Source of the DNA: Tepidisphaeraceae bacterium
GTDB lineage: Bacteria > Planctomycetota > Phycisphaerae > Tepidisphaerales > Tepidisphaeraceae
NCBI GenBank assembly: GCA_025450555.1
Contig: JANWHF010000122.1
Span: 1-27,680 of the forward strand
DNA length: 27,680 nt
Reading direction: 5' to 3'
A model generated the notes under the pieces. It was not told the origin of the DNA and ran no database searches. It worked only from the letters and a program-made list of their open reading frames with translations. Shown here piece after piece: positions 8,497 through 16,753 of this stretch (its first letter is position 1; every line of letters starts with the position of its first letter). A program made the position numbers and the translations under genes.

Positions 8497-8739
8497 ATGT
8501 TTGACCATCTTTTTACCGACAAAGAGGCTGAGCTAATCCTGGAATTGCTCCAAGCTGAAGCGCAGACGGTGACAACCGAAGCGCGACACACCGACACGCC
8601 GGCGCTTCGGAAGGAACTCCACGAAAGGCTGCGAACCGTCAAGCGACTCATTCAGCGCTTCGGAGACTTACGCGCAGGAGTTTACGGCGGCCAGGACGTG
8701 CATCCGGCGGTTCCCAAAACCACGGGAGGTTCACTATGA
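8497..8739 (+). CDS. Hypothetical protein, 80 aa
   Basis: Not recognised. Helical, charged protein (TDKEAELILELLQAEAQT ... LHERLRTVKRLIQRFGD). The frame is open from a GTG at 8425 that overlaps the dehydrogenase stop, but AAAGGAG lies 7 bases before the ATG at 8497, which decides the start. Its stop overlaps the start of the cytidylate-kinase-like gene by four bases (ATGA), so the two are translationally coupled. No Cys motif and no signal peptide. It may be a partner of its downstream neighbour. Confidence 0.78.
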   Translation: MFDHLFTDKEAELILELLQAEAQTVTTEARHTDTPALRKELHERLRTVKRLIQRFGDLRAGVYGGQDVHPAVPKTTGGSL

Positions 8740-9536
8740 ACCGGCTTAACCTTTATTACGCCGCGGCTGAGCGCCAATATCAGAGTGTTCTGGCTGCCCT
8801 GAAGGAGGCTGCGGCGGAGCGGGCATCAATGAAACAGGTGCGCTCGCTGCCCAGTTCGACTCCATTTATCACGATCAGCCGCCAGGCGGGCGCGGGCGGA
8901 AAACTGCTGGCTCAGCAGCTCGTGGAAACGCTCAATCGCCATGATCCTCAAGGCAAGCCCTGGTCTGCCTGGGATCAGGAACTGATTGAAAAAGTGGCGT
9001 TCGAGCACAACATTCCGCGCGAAGACATTGCTGCTTTGGAAGACGATCGCCGGCCATGGTTTCTTGATTTCGTTAATGGGCTGATTTCGCGGCATGCGAG
9101 TGCCGGCGACGAATCTACCGTCTATGCACGCGTCGCCGAGACAGTGCGCGCACTGGCGCTGGCGGGCCGTGCCGTGATTGTCGGCCGAGGCGGCGTTTAT
9201 TTGACTGCCGGCATGGAGGGCGGAATCCATGTTCGCCTTGTTGCTCCGCTTGCCCATCGCGTCGAAAACATGGCAGCCCAGTTGAATCTGTCACTCGACC
9301 AGGCCGTCAAAGAGGTGGCACAGATCGATCATAATCGAGCGACCTTCTATAAGAAGTATTGGCCCAGGAAGCAGCTCGCACCTGACGTTTTTACCTTGAC
9401 TTTGAATACCGCGGCGCTGACCGACGATCAGATGATCAAGTGTTTGCTGCCGTTGATCAATAGTGCGTCGAAGGCGTGCAAAGAGGGATGTCAATGTAAG
9501 AAAAAGGCATCGCAGCCCGCGGCAGTCGCCACATAG
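8736..9536 (+). CDS. Cytidylate-kinase-like family protein
   Basis: 266-aa P-loop protein resembling the cytidylate kinase-like family (Pfam Cytidylate_kin2). The motif FITISRQAGAGGKLLAQ (about 44-60) is the SRQxGxGG nucleotide loop, and AVIVGRGGVYL and HVRLVAPLAHR are typical later segments of the family. A helical N-terminal 40 residues precede the kinase fold. The C-terminus has a Cys/Lys tail (CKEGCQCKKK) not needed for the fold. These proteins are distinct from housekeeping Cmk and their substrate is generally unknown. Coupled to the 80-aa gene; a hairpin follows the stop by 38 bases. Confidence 0.88.
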   Translation: MNRLNLYYAAAERQYQSVLAALKEAAAERASMKQVRSLPSSTPFITISRQAGAGGKLLAQQLVETLNRHDPQGKPWSAWDQELIEKVAFEHNIPREDIAALEDDRRPWFLDFVNGLISRHASAGDESTVYARVAETVRALALAGRAVIVGRGGVYLTAGMEGGIHVRLVAPLAHRVENMAAQLNLSLDQAVKEVAQIDHNRATFYKKYWPRKQLAPDVFTLTLNTAALTDDQMIKCLLPLINSASKACKEGCQCKKKASQPAAVAT

Positions 9537-9574
9537 CTGCGTGGTATGGCCAGCGTGAACTTGGCTTCTCCACC

Positions 9575-9616
9575 TCTCCCACTTGTTGTCTTCGCATCCT
9601 CGCAGCAAGTGGGAGA
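9575..9616 (+). terminator. Hairpin after cytidylate-kinase-like gene (terminator or attenuator)
   Basis: A 14-bp stem with one G-T pair: TCTCCCACTTGTTG (9575-9588) pairs with CAGCAAGTGGGAGA (9603-9616) around a 14-base loop, followed by TTCTTAT. The tail is only modestly T-rich, so it could be a leaky terminator or an attenuator between the kinase-like gene and the LOG gene. Its presence argues that the LOG protein starts downstream, at 9636, rather than at the ATG 9546 in front of the stem. Confidence 0.6.
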
Positions 9617-9635
9617 TTCTTATCGCCAACCGACC

Positions 9636-10433
9636 ATGCACCAGCAAACTGAAATTATCGAGTCTGAACTTGCCGTTCAAAAACACATCCGTCGGCCGGA
9701 ATGGGGGAAGGGAAAGCCGAATCCGGAGCAGGTCCAATTCCTTCAGGGGCCTCAGACACGTGGATTTGAACTCTTTGCGTCGTTGCGCATTTTTGCGGAA
9801 CTGATCCGTGGCTTTCGCTCGCTTCACTTCATTGGCCCATGTGTGACCGTATTTGGGTCGGCTCGATTTACCGACGATCACCCTTACTACAAGTGGGCCT
9901 GCGAGGCGGGCGCGAAGCTTGCGCGAGCCGGGTTTACCGTGATGACCGGCGGCGGGCCCGGGATCATGGAAGCGGCCAATCGCGGCGCTAAGGAAGCCGC
10001 CGGGTACTCCGTTGGATGCAACATCAAACTTCTTCACGAGCAACAGCCAAACCCCTATCTCGATCGCTGGATCACGTTCAATCATTTCTATGTTCGAAAG
10101 CTGATGCTCGTGAAATACTCATATGGGTTTATCGCAATGCCCGGAGGATTTGGCACGCTCGACGAAATCTTCGAGACGCTCGTGCTGATTCAGACCCAGA
10201 AGATCGCGGATTTTCCGCTCGTGTTCATCGGCCGGGAATTCTGGCTGCCGCTGATCGAGTTTATGCGACGCCAGCTTTTAAACCAGCGCACAATTGACCC
10301 GTGCGATGTGGAGCGGATACTCATCACCGATTCGCCGCAAGAGGCTGTTGAATTCATCACAAAGACAGCAATGGCGCGGTTTGGTCTTAAATACGGACCA
10401 CGCCCCAAGCGGCATTGGTTCCTCTGGGAATAG
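9636..10433 (+). CDS. LOG-family (TIGR00730-type) Rossmann-fold protein
   Basis: 265-aa protein of the LOG/lysine-decarboxylase-like family. The two family signatures are present: TGGGPGIMEAANRGA and PGGFGTLDE. Characterised members cleave nucleoside 5'-monophosphates (cytokinin ribotide phosphoribohydrolase, or PpnN-like nucleosidase activity); bacterial paralogues often lack a known role. The frame is open from an ATG at 9546, but that reading would run through a 14-bp hairpin and adds a non-conserved leader, so I prefer the ATG at 9636; neither has a good ribosome-binding site. With the preceding kinase-like gene it hints at nucleotide salvage or stress-linked nucleotide turnover. It ends 5 bases before the next gene. 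Confidence 0.9.
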   Translation: MHQQTEIIESELAVQKHIRRPEWGKGKPNPEQVQFLQGPQTRGFELFASLRIFAELIRGFRSLHFIGPCVTVFGSARFTDDHPYYKWACEAGAKLARAGFTVMTGGGPGIMEAANRGAKEAAGYSVGCNIKLLHEQQPNPYLDRWITFNHFYVRKLMLVKYSYGFIAMPGGFGTLDEIFETLVLIQTQKIADFPLVFIGREFWLPLIEFMRRQLLNQRTIDPCDVERILITDSPQEAVEFITKTAMARFGLKYGPRPKRHWFLWE

Positions 10434-10438
10434 CCGGT

Positions 10439-13204
10439 ATGTCAAACATCGAAGCAGGCGGGTCCAGCGTCGGCACAGTCACCGATTTGGCCCACGACGT
10501 TCTGCGACAGCGCCGCCAACCGCTCGATGCGATTTTCGCGCCGCGCAATGTTGCCGTCATCGGGGCCACCGAGCGGCCCGGGAGCGTGGGCCGCACAATT
10601 CTTTCCAACCTGCTGGCAAATCCGCAATTTGCCGGCCGAATCTTTCCCATTAATCCGAAGCGGCCAACGGTGCTCGAACATGCCGCATATCCCTCGATCG
10701 GCGCTATCCCGGGTCCGATCGATCTCGCGGTCATCGCAACCCCGGCCGAAACCATGCCCGATGTGATTGCGCAGTGTGTCGCGGCCCGAGTGAGCGGAGC
10801 GATCGTCGTCTCGGCCGGATTCCGGGAAGTGGGTCAAAAAGGGGTTGAACTCGAGCGAAGCGTGCTAGCTGAGGCGCGCCGCAGCGGCATGCGCATCATT
10901 GGCCCCAACTGCCTGGGTGTGATGAATCCCCTCATCGGGCTGAATGCCACCTTTGCCGCGGGCATCGCTCGGCCAGGCAATGTTGCCTTCCTCAGTCAAA
11001 GCGGCGCATTATGCACGGCAATTTTGGATTGGAGCCTGCGCGAATTAGTCGGTTTCAGCGCATTTGTATCGACCGGCACGATGCTCGACGTGGGGTGGGG
11101 CGACTTGATCGACTATTTTGGCAATGATCCGACAACAAAAAGCATCCTCATTTATATGGAATCGATTGGAGACGCCCGCTCATTTTTGTCGGCGGCACGG
11201 GAGGTTGCGCTCTCGAAGCCCATCATTGTCATTAAGGCCGGTCGAACCGAAGCGGCCGCCAAGGCGGCCGCTTCCCATACCGGCGCGCTCACCGGGGGTG
11301 ATGATGTCATCGACGCGGCGTTTCGCCGCGCGGGCGTTCTCCGGGTGAATAACATCGCGGATCTTTTTTACATGGCCGAGGTGCTGGCTCGGCAGCCGCG
11401 CCCCAGTGGGCCAAGGCTGACCATCCTGACCAATGCCGGCGGGCCTGGGGTATTGGCTGCCGATGCATTGATTCTCGCCGGTGGCGAATTGGCCCAGGTC
11501 TCGCCTCAAACGGTTGAAGCGCTAAACACGGTCCTTCCGCCTCAGTGGAGCCACGGCAATCCGATCGATGTGCTTGGCGATGCCGGGCCCGAACGTTATG
11601 CCAAGGCGCTGGAAGTCGCTGCGCGCGACCCGGGAGGCGACGGCTTGCTGGTCATCCTCACGCCACAGGACATGACCGATCCCACTCGTACCGCCGAAGC
11701 ACTTCAACCCTTCTCGAAGATCCGAGGCAAGCCTTTGCTGGCAAGCTGGATGGGTGGCCCCGGCGTTCAAGCGGGCATCGACGCATTGAATCAGGCGGCG
11801 ATTCCCACTTTCTCTTACCCTGATACTGCCGCGCGGGCCTTTCATTACATGTGGCGCTATACCTATAACCTGCGCTCGCTCTACGAGACGCCAGCCCTCC
11901 CGAAAAACACAACTGATATCGATTCGGCCACAGCAGAATCAATCATCGCTACCGCGCTCGAGAATCGTCGAACGCTGATGAGCGAGGCGGAATCGAAGCA
12001 GATTCTCTTCGCCTATGGCATTCCCACCGTCACGACGACCATCGCCCCGGATGTTGATGCGGCACTACGCGCCGCACAGTCAACTGGATATCCCGTCGTG
12101 CTCAAGCTCTTCTCCAGCAAGATCACACATAAGAGCGATGTAGGTGGAGTGCGATTAAACCTCAGCAGCCCGGAGCAGGTGCGCCAGGCATTCCAGCAAA
12201 TTCGCAACGCGCTTGCGGAGCGCGCCCCGGGAACTGCGTTTGAAGGAGTCACGGTCCAGCGGATGGTGCGCGATCCCGATGCATTCGAGATCATCATCGG
12301 CAGCAGCATCGATGCCCAATTTGGGCCAGTGCTGTTGTTTGGTGCGGGCGGCATTCTGGTTGAGCTCAATCGAGATCGCGCGCTGGGGCTTCCACCCCTG
12401 AACACCACGCTTGCCATGCGGATGATGGAACAGACCACCATTTTTCGCGCTTTCAAAGGTATTCGCGGGCGAAAGCCAGTCGATCTGGGAGCGCTGAGTG
12501 AGATTCTCGTTCGCTTCAGTCGATTGGTGACCGAACAGCCGCGGATCCAGGAGATTGATGTCAATCCACTTCTGGTGTCTGGATCGGAAATCGTGGCGCT
12601 CGACGCGCGCGTCCTGCTGTTTCCTCATGACATGCCTGAAGATCGCTTGCCTCGCCCGGCCATTCGTTCTTATCCGTCGCACTACCAATGGCGCGTAACG
12701 ATGCGCAATGGGCAACATGTACTGATCCGGCCGATCCGTCCGGAGGATGAGAACCTGCTCGTGCAATTCCACGAGCGGCTCTCGGAGCGCAGCGTTCATG
12801 ATCGATACTTCCATGCCGTTAAATTGAAGCAACGCATCGCTCACGATCGGCTGATCCGTATCTGCTTTGCCGATTACGATCGGGAGCTGGCGCTGGTGGC
12901 TGAGCATGCCGATGCCGCCACTGGAGAATGCCACATCCTCGGTGTGGCTCGATTGAGCCGACTACGCGATGGATCGAGTGGCGAATTTGCGCTCTTGATT
13001 GCCGACCAATGGCAGCACCAGGGATTGGGCACCCAAATGCTCGGTCGCCTGATCCAGGTGGCTCGAAACGAGCATTTCCAGCGTCTCACAGCACGCATCC
13101 TCGTCGAAAACTACGAAATGCGATGCCTTTGCCACAAGCTGGGCTTCCAATTCGCCTCGAATTTCGAAGACGGCCTTCTAAGAGCTGAGCTGAAATTGGC
13201 TTGA
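10439..13204 (+). CDS. ADP-forming acyl-CoA synthetase fused to GNAT acetyltransferase (Pat/AcdAB-like)
   Basis: 921-aa fusion. Order: CoA-binding Rossmann domain (about 25-120; NVAVIGATERPGSVG), succinyl-CoA-synthetase-like domain carrying the SHTGALTG motif (His280 region), an ATP-grasp domain (about 490-700; YPVVLKLFSSKITHKSDVGG and VQRMVRDPDAFEIIIG) and a C-terminal GNAT domain (about 755-921; acetyl-CoA loop in ADQWQHQGLGTQML). Known relatives are ADP-forming acetyl-CoA synthetases, which make ATP from acetyl-CoA, and the lysine acetyltransferase Pat/YfiQ. The retained SHTG histidine suggests the synthetase half may be active here, so the protein could be bifunctional. Start chosen at ATG 10439; an in-frame TTG lies 8 codons upstream inside the previous gene. 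It ends an apparent operon with the dehydrogenase and LOG genes. Confidence 0.93.
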   Translation: MSNIEAGGSSVGTVTDLAHDVLRQRRQPLDAIFAPRNVAVIGATERPGSVGRTILSNLLANPQFAGRIFPINPKRPTVLEHAAYPSIGAIPGPIDLAVIATPAETMPDVIAQCVAARVSGAIVVSAGFREVGQKGVELERSVLAEARRSGMRIIGPNCLGVMNPLIGLNATFAAGIARPGNVAFLSQSGALCTAILDWSLRELVGFSAFVSTGTMLDVGWGDLIDYFGNDPTTKSILIYMESIGDARSFLSAAREVALSKPIIVIKAGRTEAAAKAAASHTGALTGGDDVIDAAFRRAGVLRVNNIADLFYMAEVLARQPRPSGPRLTILTNAGGPGVLAADALILAGGELAQVSPQTVEALNTVLPPQWSHGNPIDVLGDAGPERYAKALEVAARDPGGDGLLVILTPQDMTDPTRTAEALQPFSKIRGKPLLASWMGGPGVQAGIDALNQAAIPTFSYPDTAARAFHYMWRYTYNLRSLYETPALPKNTTDIDSATAESIIATALENRRTLMSEAESKQILFAYGIPTVTTTIAPDVDAALRAAQSTGYPVVLKLFSSKITHKSDVGGVRLNLSSPEQVRQAFQQIRNALAERAPGTAFEGVTVQRMVRDPDAFEIIIGSSIDAQFGPVLLFGAGGILVELNRDRALGLPPLNTTLAMRMMEQTTIFRAFKGIRGRKPVDLGALSEILVRFSRLVTEQPRIQEIDVNPLLVSGSEIVALDARVLLFPHDMPEDRLPRPAIRSYPSHYQWRVTMRNGQHVLIRPIRPEDENLLVQFHERLSERSVHDRYFHAVKLKQRIAHDRLIRICFADYDRELALVAEHADAATGECHILGVARLSRLRDGSSGEFALLIADQWQHQGLGTQMLGRLIQVARNEHFQRLTARILVENYEMRCLCHKLGFQFASNFEDGLLRAELKLA

Positions 13205-13601
13205 CAGTCAATCATTGTGCATCCTCCCTCCAGCGTGGCTCCATCGCTCCATCTCCATCTTGAATTTGACGCTACGCGCCCCTTATGAAAATCATAATTC
13301 ATAGGGGAAGCTCCTAGACTCCCTAAGAAACGGCCTTAACACCAGATGGTGCCATCTTCCAATACTGCTCGAACCCGAAATGCCAGATAATTCCAATGGA
13401 AATGGGCAATGGGCGCAATCCTCGGTCGCCCCTCCAGATCGGAATTCATTGGCGAACTCCGCTGGAAATGGGGTGCCCGAGGATTGCAGGAAAAAGCTGC
13501 GGCGGGTTACGGAAATCAGCTCTCGGAGCCGTGAAGCGTGTGGGCGTTGCAACGGACCAGGTGTTGAGCTGAATTCCGTGCCGGCAGACAAGAAAGGCAC
13601 C
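13205..13601. other. Intergenic stretch with a stem-loop
   Basis: About 400 bases between the synthetase fusion and the outer-membrane gene. A stem-loop lies at 13279-13307 (CCCCTTATGA / TCATAGGGG with one bulged T and a 10-base loop); no T-run follows on the plus strand, so it is not a standard terminator. The downstream reading frame is open from 13380, but those codons encode no signal peptide and lack family-like content, so I treat this as leader/promoter DNA. No other gene is seen. Confidence 0.45.
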
Positions 13602-15041
13602 ATGAATCGCGCTACTCGTATCATCCGGTCTGCAGTTCTGGGTGTGACATTCGCGGCCGGCATTTTGGCCGCCACGGCATCAGCACAGGACATCGGTCAG
13701 GGCACTGCTGGCAGCCCCACAACCCAGCAGACGAGCCCCCCGGCCAATCCTGGCACATCAATAACACTGGGCGCTGGCATCGGCCCAAGGCTCGAAACGG
13801 TCTTCAAGCCTCGCACCGAGCAGATTTATTTCTCTCCGTTCGAGATCATGAACCCGTCTCACATTCGGCCCGACCTTCCCATGGAAATAGGGTCCTACAA
13901 AGACCTTCACCTGGACATGGGATTCCAATCGGTTGGACGGTTTCAGGCGCTTCAGCAGGAGAATGTGTTCATCAAAGGAGTCCATCAAAAGGGGCTGAAT
14001 CCCGGTATTCAGGATCCGTTTGCAAATCTCGATTTTCTTGCGACCGTGCCGGACAAGCTTGACGTTTACTTCGATCTCTATGTCGCAAGCCGACCGCACC
14101 CGAACACGATGTATGCGCACGAAGGCTATATTCTGCTCAAGAGCCTTCCTGGACCGTTTGAGTCGGGCCCACTCGGCAAGGCGTTCGATTATATCAACGT
14201 GAAAGTCGGCGGATTCGACATCGACTTTGGCGACGGGAACTATCGCCGGTCTAACAATGCTTTCGTACAGCGCAACCCCCTGATTACAAACCCGCTGGTA
14301 GACCCGAACGTCGAGGAGCTCGGCGGCGAAGTCTATAGCGTCAAAGGGCCCATCTATTGGCTGGCCGGAGCCGGCAGCGGGACTACGACCGAGCACTTCG
14401 ATTACGGCGCGGGCGCCAGCGGACATGCCAAAATCTGGGCAAATCCGCTTCCGGAACTGCGCACCTCCGCTTCAGTCTATTACGCCGATCTTTCCGGCAG
14501 CCCCAACGCCAATGCGAACGAGCATTCCGACCTCTACGCCGCCGAGCGCAGCGGCGGGGCACTCAGCTCCGTCTTTGGTGGCGGCGATTCCCCCGGCCAG
14601 ATTTTGCCGATGAGCGGTGACCGGATCGTGGCGGTCCAGGGTGATGTAACCTGGAACCATTGGCCATTTGATGTCTATGCCAATGTGGGCTGGACGCAGG
14701 ACACCAATGCGAACGGCCCATTGCCTGGCAATCCCGCCGAGCGATGGATCTACGGCACGATCGAGCCTTCTTATCACATCACGCCTGCCTGGTATGTCGC
14801 GGGCCGTTACGGAGTCGCCGCTGCACAAGCCGTGCATGGCGTGGACACGCACGGCTGGGTTGATCGGGCGGAGATTGGCACCGGTTACTGGATCACCGAG
14901 GGCATCCTGGCCAAGGCCGAGTACGTCTATGAGCAATACCACGACTTCCATGCCGGGACCGGTATGGTGAGCGGCGTTGACGCCGCCGGGCGCAGCCCGC
15001 GGTTCAACGGAATTCTCGTGGAAGTTTCCTTCTCCTTCTGA
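13602..15041 (+). CDS. Predicted outer-membrane beta-barrel protein
   Basis: 479-aa exported protein. A classical Sec signal peptide (MNRATRIIRSAVLGVTFAAG..., cleavage likely after ASA at residue 28) decides the start at ATG 13602, which has AAGAAAGG upstream. The mature part is rich in aromatic residues alternating with polar ones, has many Gly/Asn turns, and ends in VEVSFSF, a C-terminal Phe typical of barrels recognised by the Bam machinery. A Gln/Thr/Pro-rich linker follows the signal peptide. I do not recognise a specific porin family; it could be a porin or a nutrient channel. The next two genes encode periplasmic YceI proteins 15 bases downstream, so the three probably act together in the envelope. 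Confidence 0.82.
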   Translation: MNRATRIIRSAVLGVTFAAGILAATASAQDIGQGTAGSPTTQQTSPPANPGTSITLGAGIGPRLETVFKPRTEQIYFSPFEIMNPSHIRPDLPMEIGSYKDLHLDMGFQSVGRFQALQQENVFIKGVHQKGLNPGIQDPFANLDFLATVPDKLDVYFDLYVASRPHPNTMYAHEGYILLKSLPGPFESGPLGKAFDYINVKVGGFDIDFGDGNYRRSNNAFVQRNPLITNPLVDPNVEELGGEVYSVKGPIYWLAGAGSGTTTEHFDYGAGASGHAKIWANPLPELRTSASVYYADLSGSPNANANEHSDLYAAERSGGALSSVFGGGDSPGQILPMSGDRIVAVQGDVTWNHWPFDVYANVGWTQDTNANGPLPGNPAERWIYGTIEPSYHITPAWYVAGRYGVAAAQAVHGVDTHGWVDRAEIGTGYWITEGILAKAEYVYEQYHDFHAGTGMVSGVDAAGRSPRFNGILVEVSFSF

Positions 15042-15056
15042 TGGAGGTACAGAGTC

Positions 15057-15725
15057 ATGAAACGGCAAATATCAAAACCTGGCATCCGACGGTTGTTGTT
15101 CACGCTGGTGTTCGTAGCGACCGCATCCGCGCTCTTGAGCGCGGCCTGCGGTCGTGCGGCGGCGGCTGAATCAGCATCCAAGGGTACGGATGGATCGCGC
15201 CATTTCGTGGGAACTTACAAAGAGACGCTCGTGACCATCAATGGGACGTCCAACCTTCACAACTGGACGGTCAAGGGAGGTGTCATTGATGGCGAGGTCA
15301 ATATTGCCGTGGACCCGCAAGGGCAAATCAAGCTTGGCACCATCCAGGTCAGCATTCCCGTCGTCTCTCTCAAAAGCTCCGAGGGAAGCGGCATGGATAA
15401 GACGATGTACGACGCGATGGATAAAACGCATCATCCAACCGTCACCTATTCGCTGACCAAGGCGACCCCGAAGGGGCCAACTGCCCCAGCGGCCGGACCA
15501 CTGCATTTTGAGACGGTCGGGCAGCTTTCAATTTCCGGTCAGAAGCACGAAGTAAAGCTGGATGCTGTTGTAGTGCTCACTGGCAATCATCTGACCATCA
15601 CGACTGAGACGGCGCTGAAGATGACCGATTATGGGATCAAGCCGCCAGTGGCCATGTTCGGAATGGTCAAGTCGGGCGACGCCGTGACTGTTAAAGCCAA
15701 GTGGCAGTTGGATGAACGAAAATGA
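15057..15725 (+). CDS. YceI-family periplasmic protein 1
   Basis: 222-aa exported protein with a YceI-like lipocalin-type domain (about 48-218). Family-like segments include INGTSNLHNWTVKGG, IPVVSLKSSEGSGMDKTMYD, a HHPTVTYSL strand and the ending MTDYGIKPPVAMFGMVKSGD. The N-terminus is a signal peptide ending near GRAAAAES. YceI proteins bind isoprenoid or amphiphilic ligands in a barrel and are linked to acid, osmotic and quinone-related roles. GGAGG lies upstream of the ATG. Its stop overlaps the start of the second YceI gene by four bases. Confidence 0.92.
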   Translation: MKRQISKPGIRRLLFTLVFVATASALLSAACGRAAAAESASKGTDGSRHFVGTYKETLVTINGTSNLHNWTVKGGVIDGEVNIAVDPQGQIKLGTIQVSIPVVSLKSSEGSGMDKTMYDAMDKTHHPTVTYSLTKATPKGPTAPAAGPLHFETVGQLSISGQKHEVKLDAVVVLTGNHLTITTETALKMTDYGIKPPVAMFGMVKSGDAVTVKAKWQLDERK

Positions 15726-16534
15726 CTGCGCGATTTACAAAAAATCTGGCTGCATCGATTGTCATATCCCTCGTGATGGTTGGATGCATGGTGCAGTCGG
15801 CTGGACCCAGGCCCTTTGCCGTGTCAGGTCATGAGGCGGCCGACGGAAATTGCGCTATCGGCACCTCCGCCGGCCACACCGCCTTCACTCCGGGCGCTGG
15901 CAGTGAGGTAACGCTTCGAGGGACGGCCACGATCGGGGCCTGGTCGGCAAAAAGTTCTGATCCAGACGCCCAGGTGGATCTTCCCGCGCAGCTCGACAGC
16001 ATCGATGCCGTTTTTGATCGGGTCGCGCGGGAGCCACGGGTGGGACTGCCCTTGTTTGAGGCGCGGCTCGCGAACGTCAATGCAATCGCTCGGGTGACGG
16101 TGCCGGTCAAGTCGCTTAAAGGCGACAGCCCGGGCATGGAACGAGACATGCGCGCCAGCCTCAAGGCCAATCAGTTTCCCACGATCAGCTTCGTTCTGGA
16201 TCAAGTGTCCTCCATTGAGACGGCTGGCGGTGCCGATGCGCACGGCCAGTCCGGCTTGAGGATTCGCGGCGTCGGCGACCTGACTGTTGCCGGCGCCACG
16301 CGCCGGACATCGATCGAGGCCACGGTGATTCGTGATGCCGCTGGCATTTTTGCCGCACATGCCCAGGTGACTCTTTTAATGAGCGACTTCGGCATCACTC
16401 CGCCTACTGCACTCTTTGGCCTGATCAAAGCAGGAAACACGATCACTGTTGCCTTCGATTTGAACTTTGAACCGACCGGCGCGGCCGAGAATGCCTCAAC
16501 GGACCGCAATGCAAGGACTTCGCAACGCGGTTGA
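15722..16534 (+). CDS. YceI-family protein 2, probable lipoprotein
   Basis: 270-aa relative of the preceding gene. The N-terminus ends in LVMVGC, a plausible lipobox with the acylated Cys at residue 22, so the protein is probably anchored to a membrane. The YceI-like part (about 60-255) shows LRGTATIGAWSAKSSD, VPVKSLKGDSPGMERDMRAS, FPTISFVL and the same ending (LMSDFGITPPTALFGLIKAGN). The pair probably arose by tandem duplication, then diverged strongly: the second has an extra 40-residue insert before the first core helix. Coupled to YceI 1 by ATGA overlap; a strong terminator follows 35 bases after the stop. Confidence 0.88.
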   Translation: MTARFTKNLAASIVISLVMVGCMVQSAGPRPFAVSGHEAADGNCAIGTSAGHTAFTPGAGSEVTLRGTATIGAWSAKSSDPDAQVDLPAQLDSIDAVFDRVAREPRVGLPLFEARLANVNAIARVTVPVKSLKGDSPGMERDMRASLKANQFPTISFVLDQVSSIETAGGADAHGQSGLRIRGVGDLTVAGATRRTSIEATVIRDAAGIFAAHAQVTLLMSDFGITPPTALFGLIKAGNTITVAFDLNFEPTGAAENASTDRNARTSQRG

Positions 16535-16568
16535 ATCGTTCAACCCTGCACATCAAAGAGCGGTTCAG

Positions 16569-16609
16569 GTCCGCCATCGGGATTTTCCCGATGGCGGACA
16601 CCGTTTTTT
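16569..16609 (+). terminator. Rho-independent terminator after the YceI operon
   Basis: A perfect 13-bp stem (GTCCGCCATCGGG, 16569-16581, with CCCGATGGCGGAC, 16587-16599), a 5-base loop ATTTT, and then ACCG and a run of six T at 16604-16609. This is the clearest terminator in the window and closes the barrel/YceI/YceI transcript. Confidence 0.93.
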
Positions 16610-16753
16610 CACGACTCCAACTGCCGTTCTCACCCCGATACCGACGGACATCAGCAAATTCGATAATTTATGTGAGATCGTGAAGTTCGACCAGCGGTTG
16701 TGAACCCCACGATTTCGCGATGCACGATGTGTGTTCTTTGAATGGAGGATACG

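Noticed and set aside
9291..10085. Minus-strand open frame (264 codons) across the kinase-like and LOG genes
   Set aside because: It spans two well-supported plus-strand genes and the hairpin between them.
12155..12934. Minus-strand open frame (259 codons) inside the synthetase fusion
   Set aside because: Lies entirely within the ATP-grasp and GNAT coding region and has no recognisable motif.
13380..13601. 74-codon upstream extension of the outer-membrane protein
   Set aside because: It would bury the signal peptide inside the protein; ATG 13602 has its own ribosome-binding site.
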